A DNA stretch of 64,000 nt from Acutalibacter muris (GTDB lineage Bacteria; Bacillota; Clostridia; Oscillospirales; Acutalibacteraceae): NCBI RefSeq assembly GCF_002201475.1, contig NZ_CP021422.1:1984001-2048000 (forward strand), given 5' to 3'. Positions 7,387 to 16,640 of this stretch are shown piece after piece. How positions within the stretch are numbered: position 1 is the first letter of the stretch; the number at the start of each line of letters is the position of its first letter. The notes beneath the pieces were generated by a model that worked only from the letters and a program-made list of their open reading frames with translations, made no database searches and was not told the DNA's origin. A program made the position numbers and the translations under genes.

Positions 7387-7916
7387 AAACAGCGATAAAA
7401 AAATATTGGTTTCTATTTGTAATGGTACTTTGTAATCTCATCATCTGGACCTATGACCCGGAGATTGGAAAAACAGCATTGGCCTTTAGCGGAAAGAACT
7501 TTATCAACTTCCGCTTTATACTTACGCCTGTTTTCATCTGTATTGGCTTGATGGACGTATGGGTTGAACGTGAAAAAATGATACGAATTATGGGAGCGAA
7601 TTCCGGTGTGAAAGGAATTACCGTCGCCATATTGTCTGGAACGATAACGGCCGTTCCCATATATGTGTTGCTGCCTGTTGCCGGGGTGCTGTTGAAAAAG
7701 GGCTGCAGGATTTCAAACGTGGTGCTTTTCCTATGCACAAGCGCCAGTATCCGCATTCCTTTACTCCTTTTTGAAATATCCTCTTTGGGCATATCTTTTA
7801 CACTGATGCGGTTTTGCCTGAATCTGTTCGCTGTTTTTGCGATTGCCTTTATCATTGAAGGACTGTTGTCCGATAAGGATAGAAAGGAAATCTATGGAAA
7901 TGCGGAGAAACTGTAA
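7383..7916 (+). CDS. Half-size permease of the COG0701/DUF318 type (second half)
   Basis: A 177-residue protein with about five membrane helices, starting at an ATG that overlaps the preceding stop by 4 bases. Conserved-looking segments are FILTPVFICIGLMDVWVE, GTITAVPIYVLLPVAGVLLKKG and SASIRIPLLLFEISSLG. The last resembles the second half of fused permeases of this group. All three genes are translationally coupled and share the palindrome-controlled promoter, so they likely act in one transport process. Confidence 0.7.
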   Translation: MKTAIKKYWFLFVMVLCNLIIWTYDPEIGKTALAFSGKNFINFRFILTPVFICIGLMDVWVEREKMIRIMGANSGVKGITVAILSGTITAVPIYVLLPVAGVLLKKGCRISNVVLFLCTSASIRIPLLLFEISSLGISFTLMRFCLNLFAVFAIAFIIEGLLSDKDRKEIYGNAEKL

Positions 7917-7965
7917 TGCAATCGAATCGCCGCAATGATAAAGGGCCATTACGGTGAACTTCTTT

Positions 7966-8301
7966 TCATTCCTTCATACTACACACTTCATCCTCCGAAA
8001 ACCGAATGCCGCAGTCCTGTTCTACCTGCTTCATCAAGTCTTCCATGCTCCGCTCGTTCTTACTGGACTCTTCATATGCTTCCAGTAAAGCGTCTGCGAA
8101 ATCCGGCAGACGCTTTTGTGTTCCCCAGCCGTACTTCTCCTTTAAGACCTTTACCGGGAGCCCTAAAAGCAGAGGCAATACTGCGTCTAAAGCTTTTTGC
8201 CGTTCCTTCTGCTTCATGGCCTCCAATTCACTGGCCTTGATTGTCATTGTGGGATCCTTTTTCCCCTGCTTTTCCAAACGTCTCCGCTCTGCTCTGTTCA
8301 C
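7966..8301 (-). CDS. Small conserved hypothetical protein (mobile-element type)
   Basis: A 111-residue soluble protein, strongly charged and helical. The N-terminus is basic (MNRAERRRLEKQGKKDP) and the middle carries LGLPVKVLKEKYGWGTQKRLPDFADALLEAY. Proteins of this look recur in prophages and conjugative elements of Clostridia without assigned function. A decayed paralogue lies at 6003-6150. No operon partner is evident. Confidence 0.6.
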   Translation of the reverse strand: MNRAERRRLEKQGKKDPTMTIKASELEAMKQKERQKALDAVLPLLLGLPVKVLKEKYGWGTQKRLPDFADALLEAYEESSKNERSMEDLMKQVEQDCGIRFSEDEVCSMKE

Positions 8302-8364
8302 TGCTTTTAAACTCCCTTTGTTTCTTTAGAATTTATATCCTTGTTTTGCCGGCGTACATTCCCA

Positions 8365-9343
8365 TCATAAATCCAGTGCGGCGGGATTTAGCAGGAACTC
8401 ATAGAGTCCCAGATGCAGGATTCCCTCTTCATCAAACCACGGCTTCATCCCGCTCTTCGTGACAATGATTTTCCGGAAGAAATCCTTGACGCCAAGCAGC
8501 GGCCGAAGCTCTGACTTTTCCTTCTGGGCATTGCCAAGGCTCAGGGCAGACTGGATGTAATACTTCTTTACGCCTTTGTTGATGACAAAATCGATCTCAC
8601 AGCTGACCTTCCTCCTTTTTCCTTCTGCGTCCGTCTCAAAAATATCAACCACGCCTACATCCACTGAATAGCCCCTGCAGATCAGCTCGTTGTACATGAT
8701 GTTCTCCATGATATGCGTCTCCTCCTGCTGCCGCAGATTCAGCCGCACGTTCCGAAGCCCGATATCGCTGCAGTAATATTTCGACGGATAGGAAAAATAT
8801 TTCTTTCCCTTCACGTCGTACCGCTTTGCCTGGCGGAACAGAAAAGATTCGGAAAGATAGGTCAGATAGCTGGCAATGGTCCCACTGTCCACCTTGATCC
8901 CCTTTACCGTCTGTAGGGTATTCGCTATTTTCGTAGCATTGGTAAGCGAACCCACGGAGGAACACAGGTCATCTGTCAATTCGCTTAAAACCTCCGGAAG
9001 CCCAATCTGGTACCGCTCTATGATATCCTTAAAATAGACCTCCTCAAAAAGGGAAGACAGATATTTGAATTTATCATCTTCCGTCTTCCGGAACAAGACC
9101 AGCGGCATACCGCCGTACAGGGCATATTCCTCATAAGCCTCTGCCTTATCCCCGCCTACATAGTCGTAGTATTCCTTGAAAGAAAGCGGATGAACCTCAA
9201 CCGAATCCCCCCGCCCCCGGAAAGCCGTCATCACATCCTTGGAGAGCATTTTTGAATTGCTCCCGGTCACATAAATGTCCACGTTTCGAAGCCTTTGCAG
9301 GCCGTTGAGCACATTGTACAGGTGAATGCTTTCTGGGTTCTTA
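8365..9343 (-). pseudogene. AAA-ATPase/DUF4143 protein, C-terminal remnant interrupted by an IS5-type element
   Basis: The readable part (about 325 residues) has YVTGSNSKMLSKDVMTAFRG, the sensor-1 region of AAA-type DUF4143 ATPases, followed by the DUF4143 nuclease-like domain (CEIDFVINKGVKKYYIQ). The upstream codons continue in frame beyond the IS at 10213-10262 (VRDEVQYAISREELKN), ending near Walker B. The P-loop and first ~80 residues are gone. The gene has thus suffered both a 5' deletion and an IS insertion. Confidence 0.85.
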
Positions 9344-9351
9344 GAGCCTGT

Positions 9352-9749
9352 TTAATATCTTCTGATGAGGATGGCAATGAGGGCGAAAGTAAGAATCTGA
9401 GCAGAAATAACGAGTTTACGCTCACAATTTTTCCAAAGCCTGCGGAATTTGTCCAGCCAGCCGAAAAGGCGCTCTACCACCCAACGACGCGGCAGCACAA
9501 CAAATCTGTGTAATTCGTTACGCTTTACAACTTCGACCTGAGCATTGCAAATCTCCTTGACCTGATTGGCAAAGCGCTCACCAGTGTATCCTCCATCCAC
9601 TAGAAATTTCTTTACACAGGAAAGACTGTCCAGGTTAACAAGGATCATCTGAATGGCCCCATCCCGGTCCGTAACATCAGCGGTCGTTACAGCTATGGCA
9701 TGAGGCAGCCCCATCGTATCTACGACAACGTGGCGTTTGATTCCGGATA
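9352..9749 (-). CDS. IS5-family transposase, C-terminal part (orfB, -1 frame)
   Basis: This frame gives VSGIKRHVVVDTMGLPHA, then VNLDSLSCVKKFLVDGGYTGE with the second catalytic Asp, and RWVVERLFGWLDKFRRLWKN with the catalytic Glu region. It has no good start of its own. It joins orfA by a -1 slip at A-AAA-AAG (9750-9756), which rebuilds the expected sequence GKKVSGIKRHVVVD. Confidence 0.85.
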
Positions 9750-10136
9750 CTTTTTTCCTGCGTCATAACCTTTTTCTTCCGCTGTGTCAGCATTCTGCAC
9801 ACTTTGCGCATCAACGATTCCAAAGGTGGTCTTATCCCGTCTCAGGTCTTCATTCCGTATCTGCTTGACCAGTTTGTGCAGCACCTTATCCAGAATACTG
9901 ACGCCCGTTTCATCTTTTTCGGACCATACCCGGAAATAGTAGTAAACGCTTTGCCATTTGGGATAATCGCTGGGCAGCATTCGCCATTGTATTCCACCCT
10001 GCACCACATATAGCACCGCACAAAATACGTCGTACAAATCGTACTCTCTGGGGCGCGTCTTTTTCCTTGCTCCTTCTAAATCCTCTCGTATCTCTTCATA
10101 CTCTTCCCGGCTGATATCGCTTGGATATTGACGCAT
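9720..10136 (-). CDS. IS5-family transposase, N-terminal part (orfA)
   Basis: A 138-residue reading frame with the DUF4096-type N-terminal domain (YDLYDVFCAVLYVVQGGIQWRML) and the first catalytic Asp in GIVDAQSVQNAD. Its last residues after GKK are out of frame translation, because the true product shifts -1 at the A-AAA-AAG heptamer. This is the usual expression strategy of the IS427 group. Confidence 0.85.
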   Translation of the reverse strand: MRQYPSDISREEYEEIREDLEGARKKTRPREYDLYDVFCAVLYVVQGGIQWRMLPSDYPKWQSVYYYFRVWSEKDETGVSILDKVLHKLVKQIRNEDLRRDKTTFGIVDAQSVQNADTAEEKGYDAGKKYPESNATLS

Positions 10137-10346
10137 TCGCCATCATCTCCTCCCTGTTTTCCCTTATTATCTGCTTTTCCTCCTCGTTTGTCAAAAGATT
10201 TTAAACAGGCTCTTAAGCTCCTCCCGGGAAATCGCATACTGCACCTCATCTCTGACGGTACAGGATATCAACTTTTCCATTACGTGGGAGCCTACGGATC
10301 ATGTCTTCTGCGTAGAATGGAAATGAACCTGCTTACAACTTTATAT

Positions 10347-10386
10347 AGAAACCGGGCGCTGCCAATTTCGACAGCGCCCGGTTTCT
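10347..10386. terminator. Strong stem-loop in the decay zone
   Basis: A perfect 15-bp stem (10347-10361 with 10372-10386) and a 10-nt loop. It lies beyond the end of the DUF6033-like pseudogene and can act in either direction. The 85 bases between it and the ATPase remnant show nothing recognisable. Confidence 0.7.
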
Positions 10387-10462
10387 ATTTGTGCATATGC
10401 CTATGGTATTGGATTGGATATACCCAGCCCGGCCCGCTCCATGTATTGCCCTTTCTGGTTGA

Positions 10463-11208
10463 TTACTTATCGAGAAAAAACATATTCGTTCCTGCCTGTA
10501 AAGAAATTTCCGGTGTAATCGTGGGAGCAGATACCATCCGCATCTTTAGCAGATCACCCGTATTATAAAAGGACTTTTGCAACGCCACCGCCGCGGCGGT
10601 ACGTCCCCACATGGCTCTACGCTGGGCTGCCGCTGCTGTTCCGCCTTTTTCTTGGCTTTTTCAGCGTTGATTCTGTTTACCTCGGCTACACGCTCCGGGG
10701 AATCGCTACAGCCGATAATATAGGTAACGCTTCCCTCCTCATGGACCACCACGCCGCAAGGCTCATAGTTAAGACCCTGGGCAGCAAACTATGCTGTCAA
10801 TCTTGGAGTGGCATTGAAAAAATCATCAATCTTCTGCTCGTAATAAGCCGCCTTTTGGGGGGCATTCGCCATATCCTCCAAAATGTTGGGCGCAACCACA
10901 ACGCTGCTGTCATTCATGCGGCTGTCCGCTTTTTGAAGGCTGGCTTGGTCTTTTCCAACGTGCTGAATCATAACCTGTTCATATTTGTTTTCCAGGTATT
11001 TCTTATAGGTATCTACATTTGATGTTTCACTCTCGGTAGTAACTTCTGACCTGTTGCTGATTTCCAACACATCAGTCGTGCCTTTGCTGGTCTTTGCAAC
11101 CATATCCAAAAAGGTGGAACTCTGTGCCGCCGTTCTCCGAACAGTGCGGTTTCCGTTCAGGGGGCTATACATCCTGTTCAAGAATCTGCAATCAATCATG
11201 CCGCTCAT
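10463..11208 (-). pseudogene. DUF6033-like protein with an in-frame stop and a frameshift
   Basis: The frame starts at an ATG with AGGAG ahead. Residues around 50-139 carry KYEQVMIQHVGKDQ, VVVAPNILEDMANAP and AYYEQKIDDFF. A TAG at 10789-10791 interrupts it. The same frame resumes with FAAQGLNYEPCGVVVHEEG and VTYIIGCSDSPERVAEVNR, then a shift near 10600 switches to LQKSFYNTGDLLKMR and ITPEISLQAGTNMFFLDK, ending at 10463. Each piece reads as coherent protein, so this was one gene of about 245 codons. The family name is from memory of similar clostridial proteins. Its start overlaps the kinase stop. Confidence 0.65.
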
Positions 11209-12080
11209 AAACTGCTCCTTTCTTGCAGTAAAACCGTTGCGGAAAATTCCTGCTGAACTGCTTTCAGCTCCAATTCTCCCATATACTTCTCCGTCTCCCG
11301 GCGCACGTTGGTAAGACCGATCCCGTGCATGGAGGTGCCCTCTTGTTTTGTTGTGACAGGCAAGCCGTTTTGCCCAAATACCACCTCCCCCGCAAAAGAA
11401 TTTTTAACCTCTATCAGAAAAAACGTCCTTTTCTCTTTCCAGTCAGCGAAATAAACCGCTCACCCTCGCCCACCTTCTCACAAGCCTCTACCGCATTTTG
11501 CAGCAGATTTTGGAGAATGATACCCATGTCAAAGGCATCATAGGCCTCTGGATCGGCGTAATGGAAATTCACCTGGAATCGGATGCCCAAATTTAGGCTC
11601 CGCTGCCGCATATCGCCCACGATCACATCCGTTACCGGATTGCCAGTCTGCAGTGTCAGCTCAAGGCTGCTCATACTCTCATCCATTTTGGCGATATAGT
11701 TCTGTAAGGCTTTCGTGCTCACCGCTTTGTGCCAAACCCTTGATATTGGCCAGATGGGCCCGCATATCGTGTCTCAACTGGCGGATATGGGCGTAAAACT
11801 GCTCCGCTTCATGAATACGTGTCCGAATCGCCTGTGTTTGCTGGTACTCTGCAAACAGCACCGCCTGTTCCTCCCGGAGCGACGCCATTCCCTGTTGAAA
11901 AGCAATGGTCAGATAGGCCCCGACATAGAACAGCAGCCCCGTCTGTCCTTCATAAAGTGTGTTCTTGAATCGTAACAAATCCAATCCTAAATCATTTTTC
12001 ACCGAATGAGCTTTTTTCTCTGGTCTATAGCCACTGCTACGCTCAAAAACATAGCAGATGCCGGAATGCTTTTTCGGCAT
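11205..12080 (-). pseudogene. LytS/AgrC-like sensor histidine kinase, frameshifted
   Basis: Three reading-frame pieces assemble one kinase. The first has an H-box (YAHIRQLRHDMRAHLANIKG). The second has a GHKL N-box (ILQNLLQNAVEACEKV). The third has LIEVKNSFAGEVVF and HGIGLTNVRRETEKYMGE ending QERSSL. Frame changes lie near 11,715 and in a T run near 11,417. The usual multi-helix sensor is reduced to one hydrophobic stretch (TGLLFYVGAYLTIAF), so the 5' end is also cut. The stop overlaps the next start by ATGA. No response regulator is nearby. Confidence 0.75.
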
Positions 12081-12124
12081 ACTGACTCCTCCCTTTTTCC
12101 AATTTGTATATCAAACGCCACCCC

Positions 12125-12436
12125 TTATTTCAATTTCATCTGCGTATAAGCTGCGCACATCATAGTGATATGTCTTTGCAGCCATTTCATAGGCATCCTG
12201 CCATCTTTCGCAACGAAAACGCCTATAAAGGGCGTAACATTCATATCATGCCAAAACGCCTCGATTTCCTGGCTGAATGGATCCACCTGCGAAAGTTCTT
12301 TGTCCGAAAAGCTGCTTATATCCAGCATTTGAGTATCCCGTACACTATCACGGAAGCACGCTTTGAAGTTCTCGGTCCCTTCTGGCGGCTTACCCTGGAC
12401 CCAATGCGATATCCGCCATAAAACTGCTTCCTTCAT
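12125..12436 (-). CDS. Unrecognised small protein
   Basis: About 103 residues from the ATG at 12436 (MKEAVLWRISHWVQGKPPEG), ending AAYTQMKLK. It is soluble, with Trp, His and Met-rich segments (EAFWHDMNVTPFIGVF, RMPMKWLQRHITMM). I do not recognise the family. The position between two wrecked genes suggests it may be a fragment. There is no clear ribosome binding site. Confidence 0.35.
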   Translation of the reverse strand: MKEAVLWRISHWVQGKPPEGTENFKACFRDSVRDTQMLDISSFSDKELSQVDPFSQEIEAFWHDMNVTPFIGVFVAKDGRMPMKWLQRHITMMCAAYTQMKLK

Positions 12437-12507
12437 GCGAGCCTTAGTTTGCAGCCCTCTGGTAGAATGAAGTCGTGACACACCCTTCTGAAAGGAGACC
12501 GCAAACC

Positions 12508-12794
12508 ATGTCCAAGAAGATTGTACGGCTAAATGAAGAAGTAATCAAGGGTCAGCTCAAGGAACTTGTGCGACACAGCGTGGAGGCAACGCTTAACGAA
12601 CTGCTGGAAGCGGAGGCAGAGAAGCTGACTCAAGCGGTGCGGTATTAGCGTAATGAGCAGCGGCAGGGGTATCGCCAGCCACTATCAGCGAGCTGAACAA
12701 GAAAGCTTACGTCCATATTGAGACTTTGCGGAACCGGCTCTTGCAGGACGGCAAATATCCTTACGTCTATGTGGACGGAATCTATCTGCATAAC
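12508..12794 (+). pseudogene. IS256-family transposase relic
   Basis: After AAAGGAG the frame reads MSKKIVRLNEEVIKGQLKEL, the start of IS256/mutator transposases. A TAG (12646-12648) replaces a Glu codon before RNEQRQGYR. The sequence then jumps by internal deletion of ~100 codons to ISELNKKAYVHIETLRNR and YPYVYVDGIYL, the region just before the first catalytic Asp. The rest is missing. Confidence 0.85.
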
Positions 12795-12833
12795 GCAAAG
12801 AGGAGGTTACCTTTTCGGTAATCTCCTCTTTGC
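12795..12833. terminator. Stem-loop after the IS256 relic
   Basis: A 17-bp stem with one G-T wobble (12795-12811 with 12817-12833) and a 5-nt loop. No T run follows on either strand, so a terminator role is weak. Confidence 0.4.
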
Positions 12834-12925
12834 ACAATGGGATATTGAGAATTATAATATGAGATCAAAGTGATAAAACCATTTTCACACTCAAGTATAG
12901 TTAGTTATGGATTCCTACTTTTTAT

Positions 12926-13378
12926 TTACTGTCTGTTTATATAGGCAGTACATGATGTGCATAGACCATGCTCAAGAATATCAACATTTACCATTTCTCC
13001 ACATCGTTCACATTTTGCTAGTTCGTTTTCATAGACACAATAACAGCACCTACCTATATTCAGAAAGGTTTCATCGGTAGATACGCCAAACTTCCCACAC
13101 TGCTCACAAGGGAAGTCGGCAACGAATTGCATTGCGCCTTTGCTTTCATAGGAAAGTGTATCCAATTTTTTCGGATAAGGATTTAAATACTCAATAGCAA
13201 CAAGAAGATCATCTTGAAACCCCTCTAGTTCAGAAGTATCATACTCAGAATTATCAGTAGCTTCCATATTTTCCCAGATTTCACCCAAAAAACTCTCAAA
13301 AAGCTGTTTTAAAAATTCAGTGTTAAAAACCGTGAACCCCCAGTAACACTGCGCTTTTGCGGGCCTATCTCCGCCCAA
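12926..13378 (-). CDS. Zinc-ribbon-like hypothetical protein, probably 5'-truncated
   Basis: About 150 residues in the same frame as queA, starting (TTG at best) right after the queA TGA, with no ribosome binding site. The N-terminal half is acidic and helical (NTEFLKQLFESFLGEIWENM). The C-terminal third has four CxxC pairs (CEQC, CCYC, CERC, CTSC), suggesting two zinc ribbons. The abrupt N-terminus and its position suggest the 3' part of a longer gene joined to queA by a deletion. Function unknown. Confidence 0.5.
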   Translation of the reverse strand: MGGDRPAKAQCYWGFTVFNTEFLKQLFESFLGEIWENMEATDNSEYDTSELEGFQDDLLVAIEYLNPYPKKLDTLSYESKGAMQFVADFPCEQCGKFGVSTDETFLNIGRCCYCVYENELAKCERCGEMVNVDILEHGLCTSCTAYINRQ

Positions 13379-13387
13379 AATTTTTAC

Positions 13388-14428
13388 TCACCCAATATAC
13401 ATTGCATCCCCAAAACTAAAGAACCTATATCTTTCCTCCACCGCTTCCTTATATGCCCTTAGCACCTTCTCTCTCCCCGCCAGCGCAGACACCAGCATTA
13501 TCAGCGTGCTCTCCGGCAGGTGGAAGTTGGTAATGAGCGCGTCTACCCCTCTGAACTCATATCCCGGATAGATAAAAATATCCGTCCAGCCCGAACTCTC
13601 CTTAAAACAGCCTTCTCGCTGGGCCACGGATTCTATCGTGCGGCAGCTGGTTGTTCCAACAGCAATTACCCGACCACCCCTCTGCTTTGTGCGGTTTATC
13701 AGCTCGGCCGCCGCTGCTGGCATATAGTAATGTTCAGCGTGCATCTTGTGGCCGGTTATAAATTCGGCGCTCACTGGCCGGAAAGTCCCCAGGCCCACGT
13801 GCAGGGTCACATATCCAAGCTCTATCCCTTTATTTCTCAGCCTTTGCAGCAGTTCAGGGGTAAAATGGAGCCCAGCCGTGGGCGCGGCGGCAGAGCCCAC
13901 TTCTTTGGAGTACACGGTCTGATAGCGTTCCTTATTCTCAAGTCTCTCCTTTATATATGGCGGCAGCGGCATCTGTCCTATCTTATCCAGCAGCGTGAAG
14001 AAAACGCCTTCATATGTAAAGCGCACCAGCCTTCCGCCGTCTTCCTTCACTCTAACTACCTCACCGGTGAACAATCCGTCCCCAAATATAAAGCGACTGC
14101 CCTCCTTTGCCCGCTTTCCTGGTTTACATAACACTTCCCAGGTGTCATTTCCTTTATTCTCCAGCAACAGAAACTCCACATGGGCCCCGGTGCCCTCCTT
14201 TACGCCGTATATTCTGGCAGGGAGCACCCGGGAATCGTTGAGTATAAGGCAGTCTTTAGGACCTAAGAGCTCCGCTATCTCATAAAAATGCCGGTGCTCC
14301 ACCTCGCCGGTCCGCTTATCCAGGATCATGAGCCTTGAGGCATCCCTGGGCTCTATGGGCGTCTGGGCTATAAGTTCTTGTGGCAGGTCAAAGAAAAAAT
14401 CACTGGTTTTTATTGGTGTTGTTTCCAT
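13388..14428 (-). CDS. queA: S-adenosylmethionine:tRNA ribosyltransferase-isomerase QueA
   Basis: A 346-residue enzyme that transfers and rearranges the ribosyl group of SAM onto preQ1-tRNA, giving epoxyqueuosine. Diagnostic stretches are [15 protein letters not shown] near the N-terminus, [28 protein letters not shown], and [10 protein letters not shown]. The start chosen is the ATG at 14428 with GGAG 9 bases upstream; a TTG five codons earlier is in frame but overlaps the ribosome binding site. It is transcribed divergently from asd, with both -35 boxes overlapping. Confidence 0.96.
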   Translation of the reverse strand: METTPIKTSDFFFDLPQELIAQTPIEPRDASRLMILDKRTGEVEHRHFYEIAELLGPKDCLILNDSRVLPARIYGVKEGTGAHVEFLLLENKGNDTWEVLCKPGKRAKEGSRFIFGDGLFTGEVVRVKEDGGRLVRFTYEGVFFTLLDKIGQMPLPPYIKERLENKERYQTVYSKEVGSAAAPTAGLHFTPELLQRLRNKGIELGYVTLHVGLGTFRPVSAEFITGHKMHAEHYYMPAAAAELINRTKQRGGRVIAVGTTSCRTIESVAQREGCFKESSGWTDIFIYPGYEFRGVDALITNFHLPESTLIMLVSALAGREKVLRAYKEAVEERYRFFSFGDAMYIG

Positions 14429-14456
14429 GCGTTCACTCTCCAAAGGAAAAAATCAT

Positions 14457-14506
14457 AGTATATGCTGGCTGAAAAAATTGACAAGCGGCGCAGACTAGAG
14501 TATAAT
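14457..14506. promoter_or_regulatory. Back-to-back promoters of queA and asd
   Basis: Rightward: TTGACA (14478-14483), 17 bp, TATAAT (14501-14506), a perfect sigma-A promoter for asd. Leftward: TTGTCA (14479-14484 on the minus strand), 16 bp, TATACT (14457-14462) for queA. The two -35 boxes share bases, so the promoters should compete for RNA polymerase. Confidence 0.85.
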
Positions 14507-14593
14507 AAACAAAATCGATATAGGGTTTATTATAAACGATTACCGGCAGTTTTTCAACCGGTTTTCCATTTTAGGCATGAAAGGAAGAAGAAA

Positions 14594-15673
14594 ATGAAAC
14601 AGTATCGCGTAGGTATAATTGGATGTACAGGTATGGTGGGCCAGCGTTTCGCCACTATTTTAAAGGATCATCCCTGGTTCAAGGTGACCGCCCTTGCCGC
14701 CAGCGGCCGGTCAGCTGGGAAGACCTATGAGGAGGCCGTAGCGGGCCGCTGGGCAATGAAGGAGCCCATACCCGAGGATATGGCAAAGCTGCTGGTCTAT
14801 GATGCTCAGGCCGACATGGAGAAGGTGGTCTCTCTGGTGGACTTTGTGTTCTGCGCTGTAAATATGAAGTCCGAGGAGATAATAGCCCTTGAGGAGGCCT
14901 ACGCAAAGCTGGAGTGCCCGGTCATCTCCAACAATAAGGAACACCGGGGCACCCCCGACGTTCCCATGATAATCCCCGAGCTCAACGCCAATCACCACCA
15001 GGTTATAGAGCACCAACGCAAGCGCCTGGGCACAAAGCGAGGTTTTATCGCCGTAAAGTGCAACTGCTCCCTACAGAGCTATGTCCCGGCCATACACCCC
15101 CTTCTGGACCTGGGGGTTACCAAGGTGCTTGCCTGCACCTATCAGGCCATCTCCGGGGCAAGCAAGACTTTTGATACCATGCCGGAGATTATCGACAACG
15201 TGATACCCTATATCGGCGGCGAGGAGGAAAAATCTGAGCGGGAGCCCATGAAGATTTGGGGCCATGTGGAGAAGGGAGTTATCGTCAACGCCACCTCTCC
15301 TTCTATCACCTCCCAGTGCCTGCGGGTGCCAGTGAGCGACGGGCATATGGCGGCGGTGTTCTTCTCTTTGGAGAACAATGTGGGCAAAGAGGAAATCATT
15401 AAGCGCTGGCGGGAGTTTAAGGGCCCCGCCCAGGAGCTGGAGCTGCCCAGCGCCCCCAAACAGTTTATCCACTACTTTGAGGAGGATAACCGGCCCCAGA
15501 CAAAGCTTGACAGGGATATTGAGGGCGGCATGGCTATCTCTGCAGGACGGCTGCGGCCCGACACCCAGTACGACTATAAGTTCGTCTGCCTTTCTCACAA
15601 CACTCTGCGCGGCGCGGCAGGCGGAGGGCTGCTTATGGCCGAACTGCTGTGCAAGCTGGGGTACTTTGACTGA
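14594..15673 (+). CDS. asd: Aspartate-semialdehyde dehydrogenase (archaeal/fungal type)
   Basis: A 359-residue NADPH-dependent enzyme reducing aspartyl phosphate to the semialdehyde, the branch point for lysine, methionine and threonine. The start has AGGAAG ahead. GIIGCTGMVGQRF is the nucleotide site, CNCSLQSYV holds the active Cys, and HMAAVFFSLE and the C-terminal SHNTLRGAAGG are typical of the ~350-residue archaeal-type Asd. It is the first gene of asd-dapA-dapB-ACT. Confidence 0.95.
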   Translation: MKQYRVGIIGCTGMVGQRFATILKDHPWFKVTALAASGRSAGKTYEEAVAGRWAMKEPIPEDMAKLLVYDAQADMEKVVSLVDFVFCAVNMKSEEIIALEEAYAKLECPVISNNKEHRGTPDVPMIIPELNANHHQVIEHQRKRLGTKRGFIAVKCNCSLQSYVPAIHPLLDLGVTKVLACTYQAISGASKTFDTMPEIIDNVIPYIGGEEEKSEREPMKIWGHVEKGVIVNATSPSITSQCLRVPVSDGHMAAVFFSLENNVGKEEIIKRWREFKGPAQELELPSAPKQFIHYFEEDNRPQTKLDRDIEGGMAISAGRLRPDTQYDYKFVCLSHNTLRGAAGGGLLMAELLCKLGYFD

Positions 15674-15706
15674 GCCTTTCACTTAAATCTTGGGAGGAAT
15701 CCGTAT

Positions 15707-16600
15707 ATGAAACATACCGTTTTTACCGGTGTAGGCACTGCCCTCATCACCCCTTTTAACCATAGAGGAGAAATCCTTTGGGAGGAACTGGAAAAGCTTG
15801 TGGAGCTCCAGATAAGCGGCGGTGCTGACGCTATCATTGCCTGCGGCACCACAGGTGAAGCTGCCACCATGAGCAGCGAGGAGCATTTAAAGGTCATCGC
15901 CTTCATTATTGAGAAGGTCAAGGGTCGGGTGCCGGTTATAGCTGGCACCGGCAGCAACGACACCTGCTTCTGCGTGGACCTTTCCCTGGAGGCGAAGGCC
16001 CTGGGCGCAGACGGTCTGCTGCTGGTGACGCCGTACTACAATAAGACCTCGCAGAAGGGGCTTATTGAGAGCTTCAACTATATCGCGGACTGTGTTGAAA
16101 TGCCCTGTATTCTCTATAACGTGCCCGCCCGTACCGGGTGCAATATACAGCCCTCCACCTATAGGGAGCTGGCAAAGAACCCATATATCGTGGCCACAAA
16201 GGAGGCCAACGGCGACACGGCCGCGGTGGCGCGAACCATTGCTTTGTGCGGAGACGACCTGACCGTGTACTCCGGCGAGGACAATCAGGCCCTAGCAATT
16301 ATGGCTCTTGGTGGTAAAGGCGTTATCTCTGTGTTTTCAAACGCCCTGCCCGGCGAGATGCACCGTCTGAGCGAAGCTATGCTCATGGGCGACCTGACCG
16401 CCGCCAGGCAGCTGAACAGCCGGTATATCGACCTGATGGACGGCTTCTTTATGGACGTAAATCCGATCCCCATTAAGGAAGCCCTGCATCAGATGGGGAT
16501 AATCTCCACTAACTTTTGCCGTATGCCGCTTACCACCATGCCCGACGATAAAAAGGCGGCACTGGAAGCGCTGCTTAAAAGGCATGGCTTGGTGCAGTAA
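15707..16600 (+). CDS. dapA: 4-hydroxy-tetrahydrodipicolinate synthase
   Basis: A 297-residue class I aldolase TIM barrel condensing aspartate semialdehyde with pyruvate. Visible are GTALITPF at the N-terminus, the pyruvate-site CGTTGEAATMS, ILYNVPARTG with the catalytic Tyr, and IVATKEANGD with the Schiff-base Lys. It lies 33 bp after asd with GGGAGG ahead of its ATG. Confidence 0.97.
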   Translation: MKHTVFTGVGTALITPFNHRGEILWEELEKLVELQISGGADAIIACGTTGEAATMSSEEHLKVIAFIIEKVKGRVPVIAGTGSNDTCFCVDLSLEAKALGADGLLLVTPYYNKTSQKGLIESFNYIADCVEMPCILYNVPARTGCNIQPSTYRELAKNPYIVATKEANGDTAAVARTIALCGDDLTVYSGEDNQALAIMALGGKGVISVFSNALPGEMHRLSEAMLMGDLTAARQLNSRYIDLMDGFFMDVNPIPIKEALHQMGIISTNFCRMPLTTMPDDKKAALEALLKRHGLVQ

Positions 16601-16640
16601 TAGCCTGAAAGCATAAAGTATAATGAACGGATGTGAAAAT

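Larger units (their letters stand above)
9344..10212 (-). mobile_element. IS5-family (IS427-like) insertion sequence
   Basis: An 869-bp element with terminal inverted repeats starting GAGCCTGTTTAA at both ends (9344 and, inverted, 10212) and a TTA target duplication (9341-9343, 10213-10215). It carries a two-frame DDE transposase. Ends and target duplication are intact, so it may still be mobile. Confidence 0.9.
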
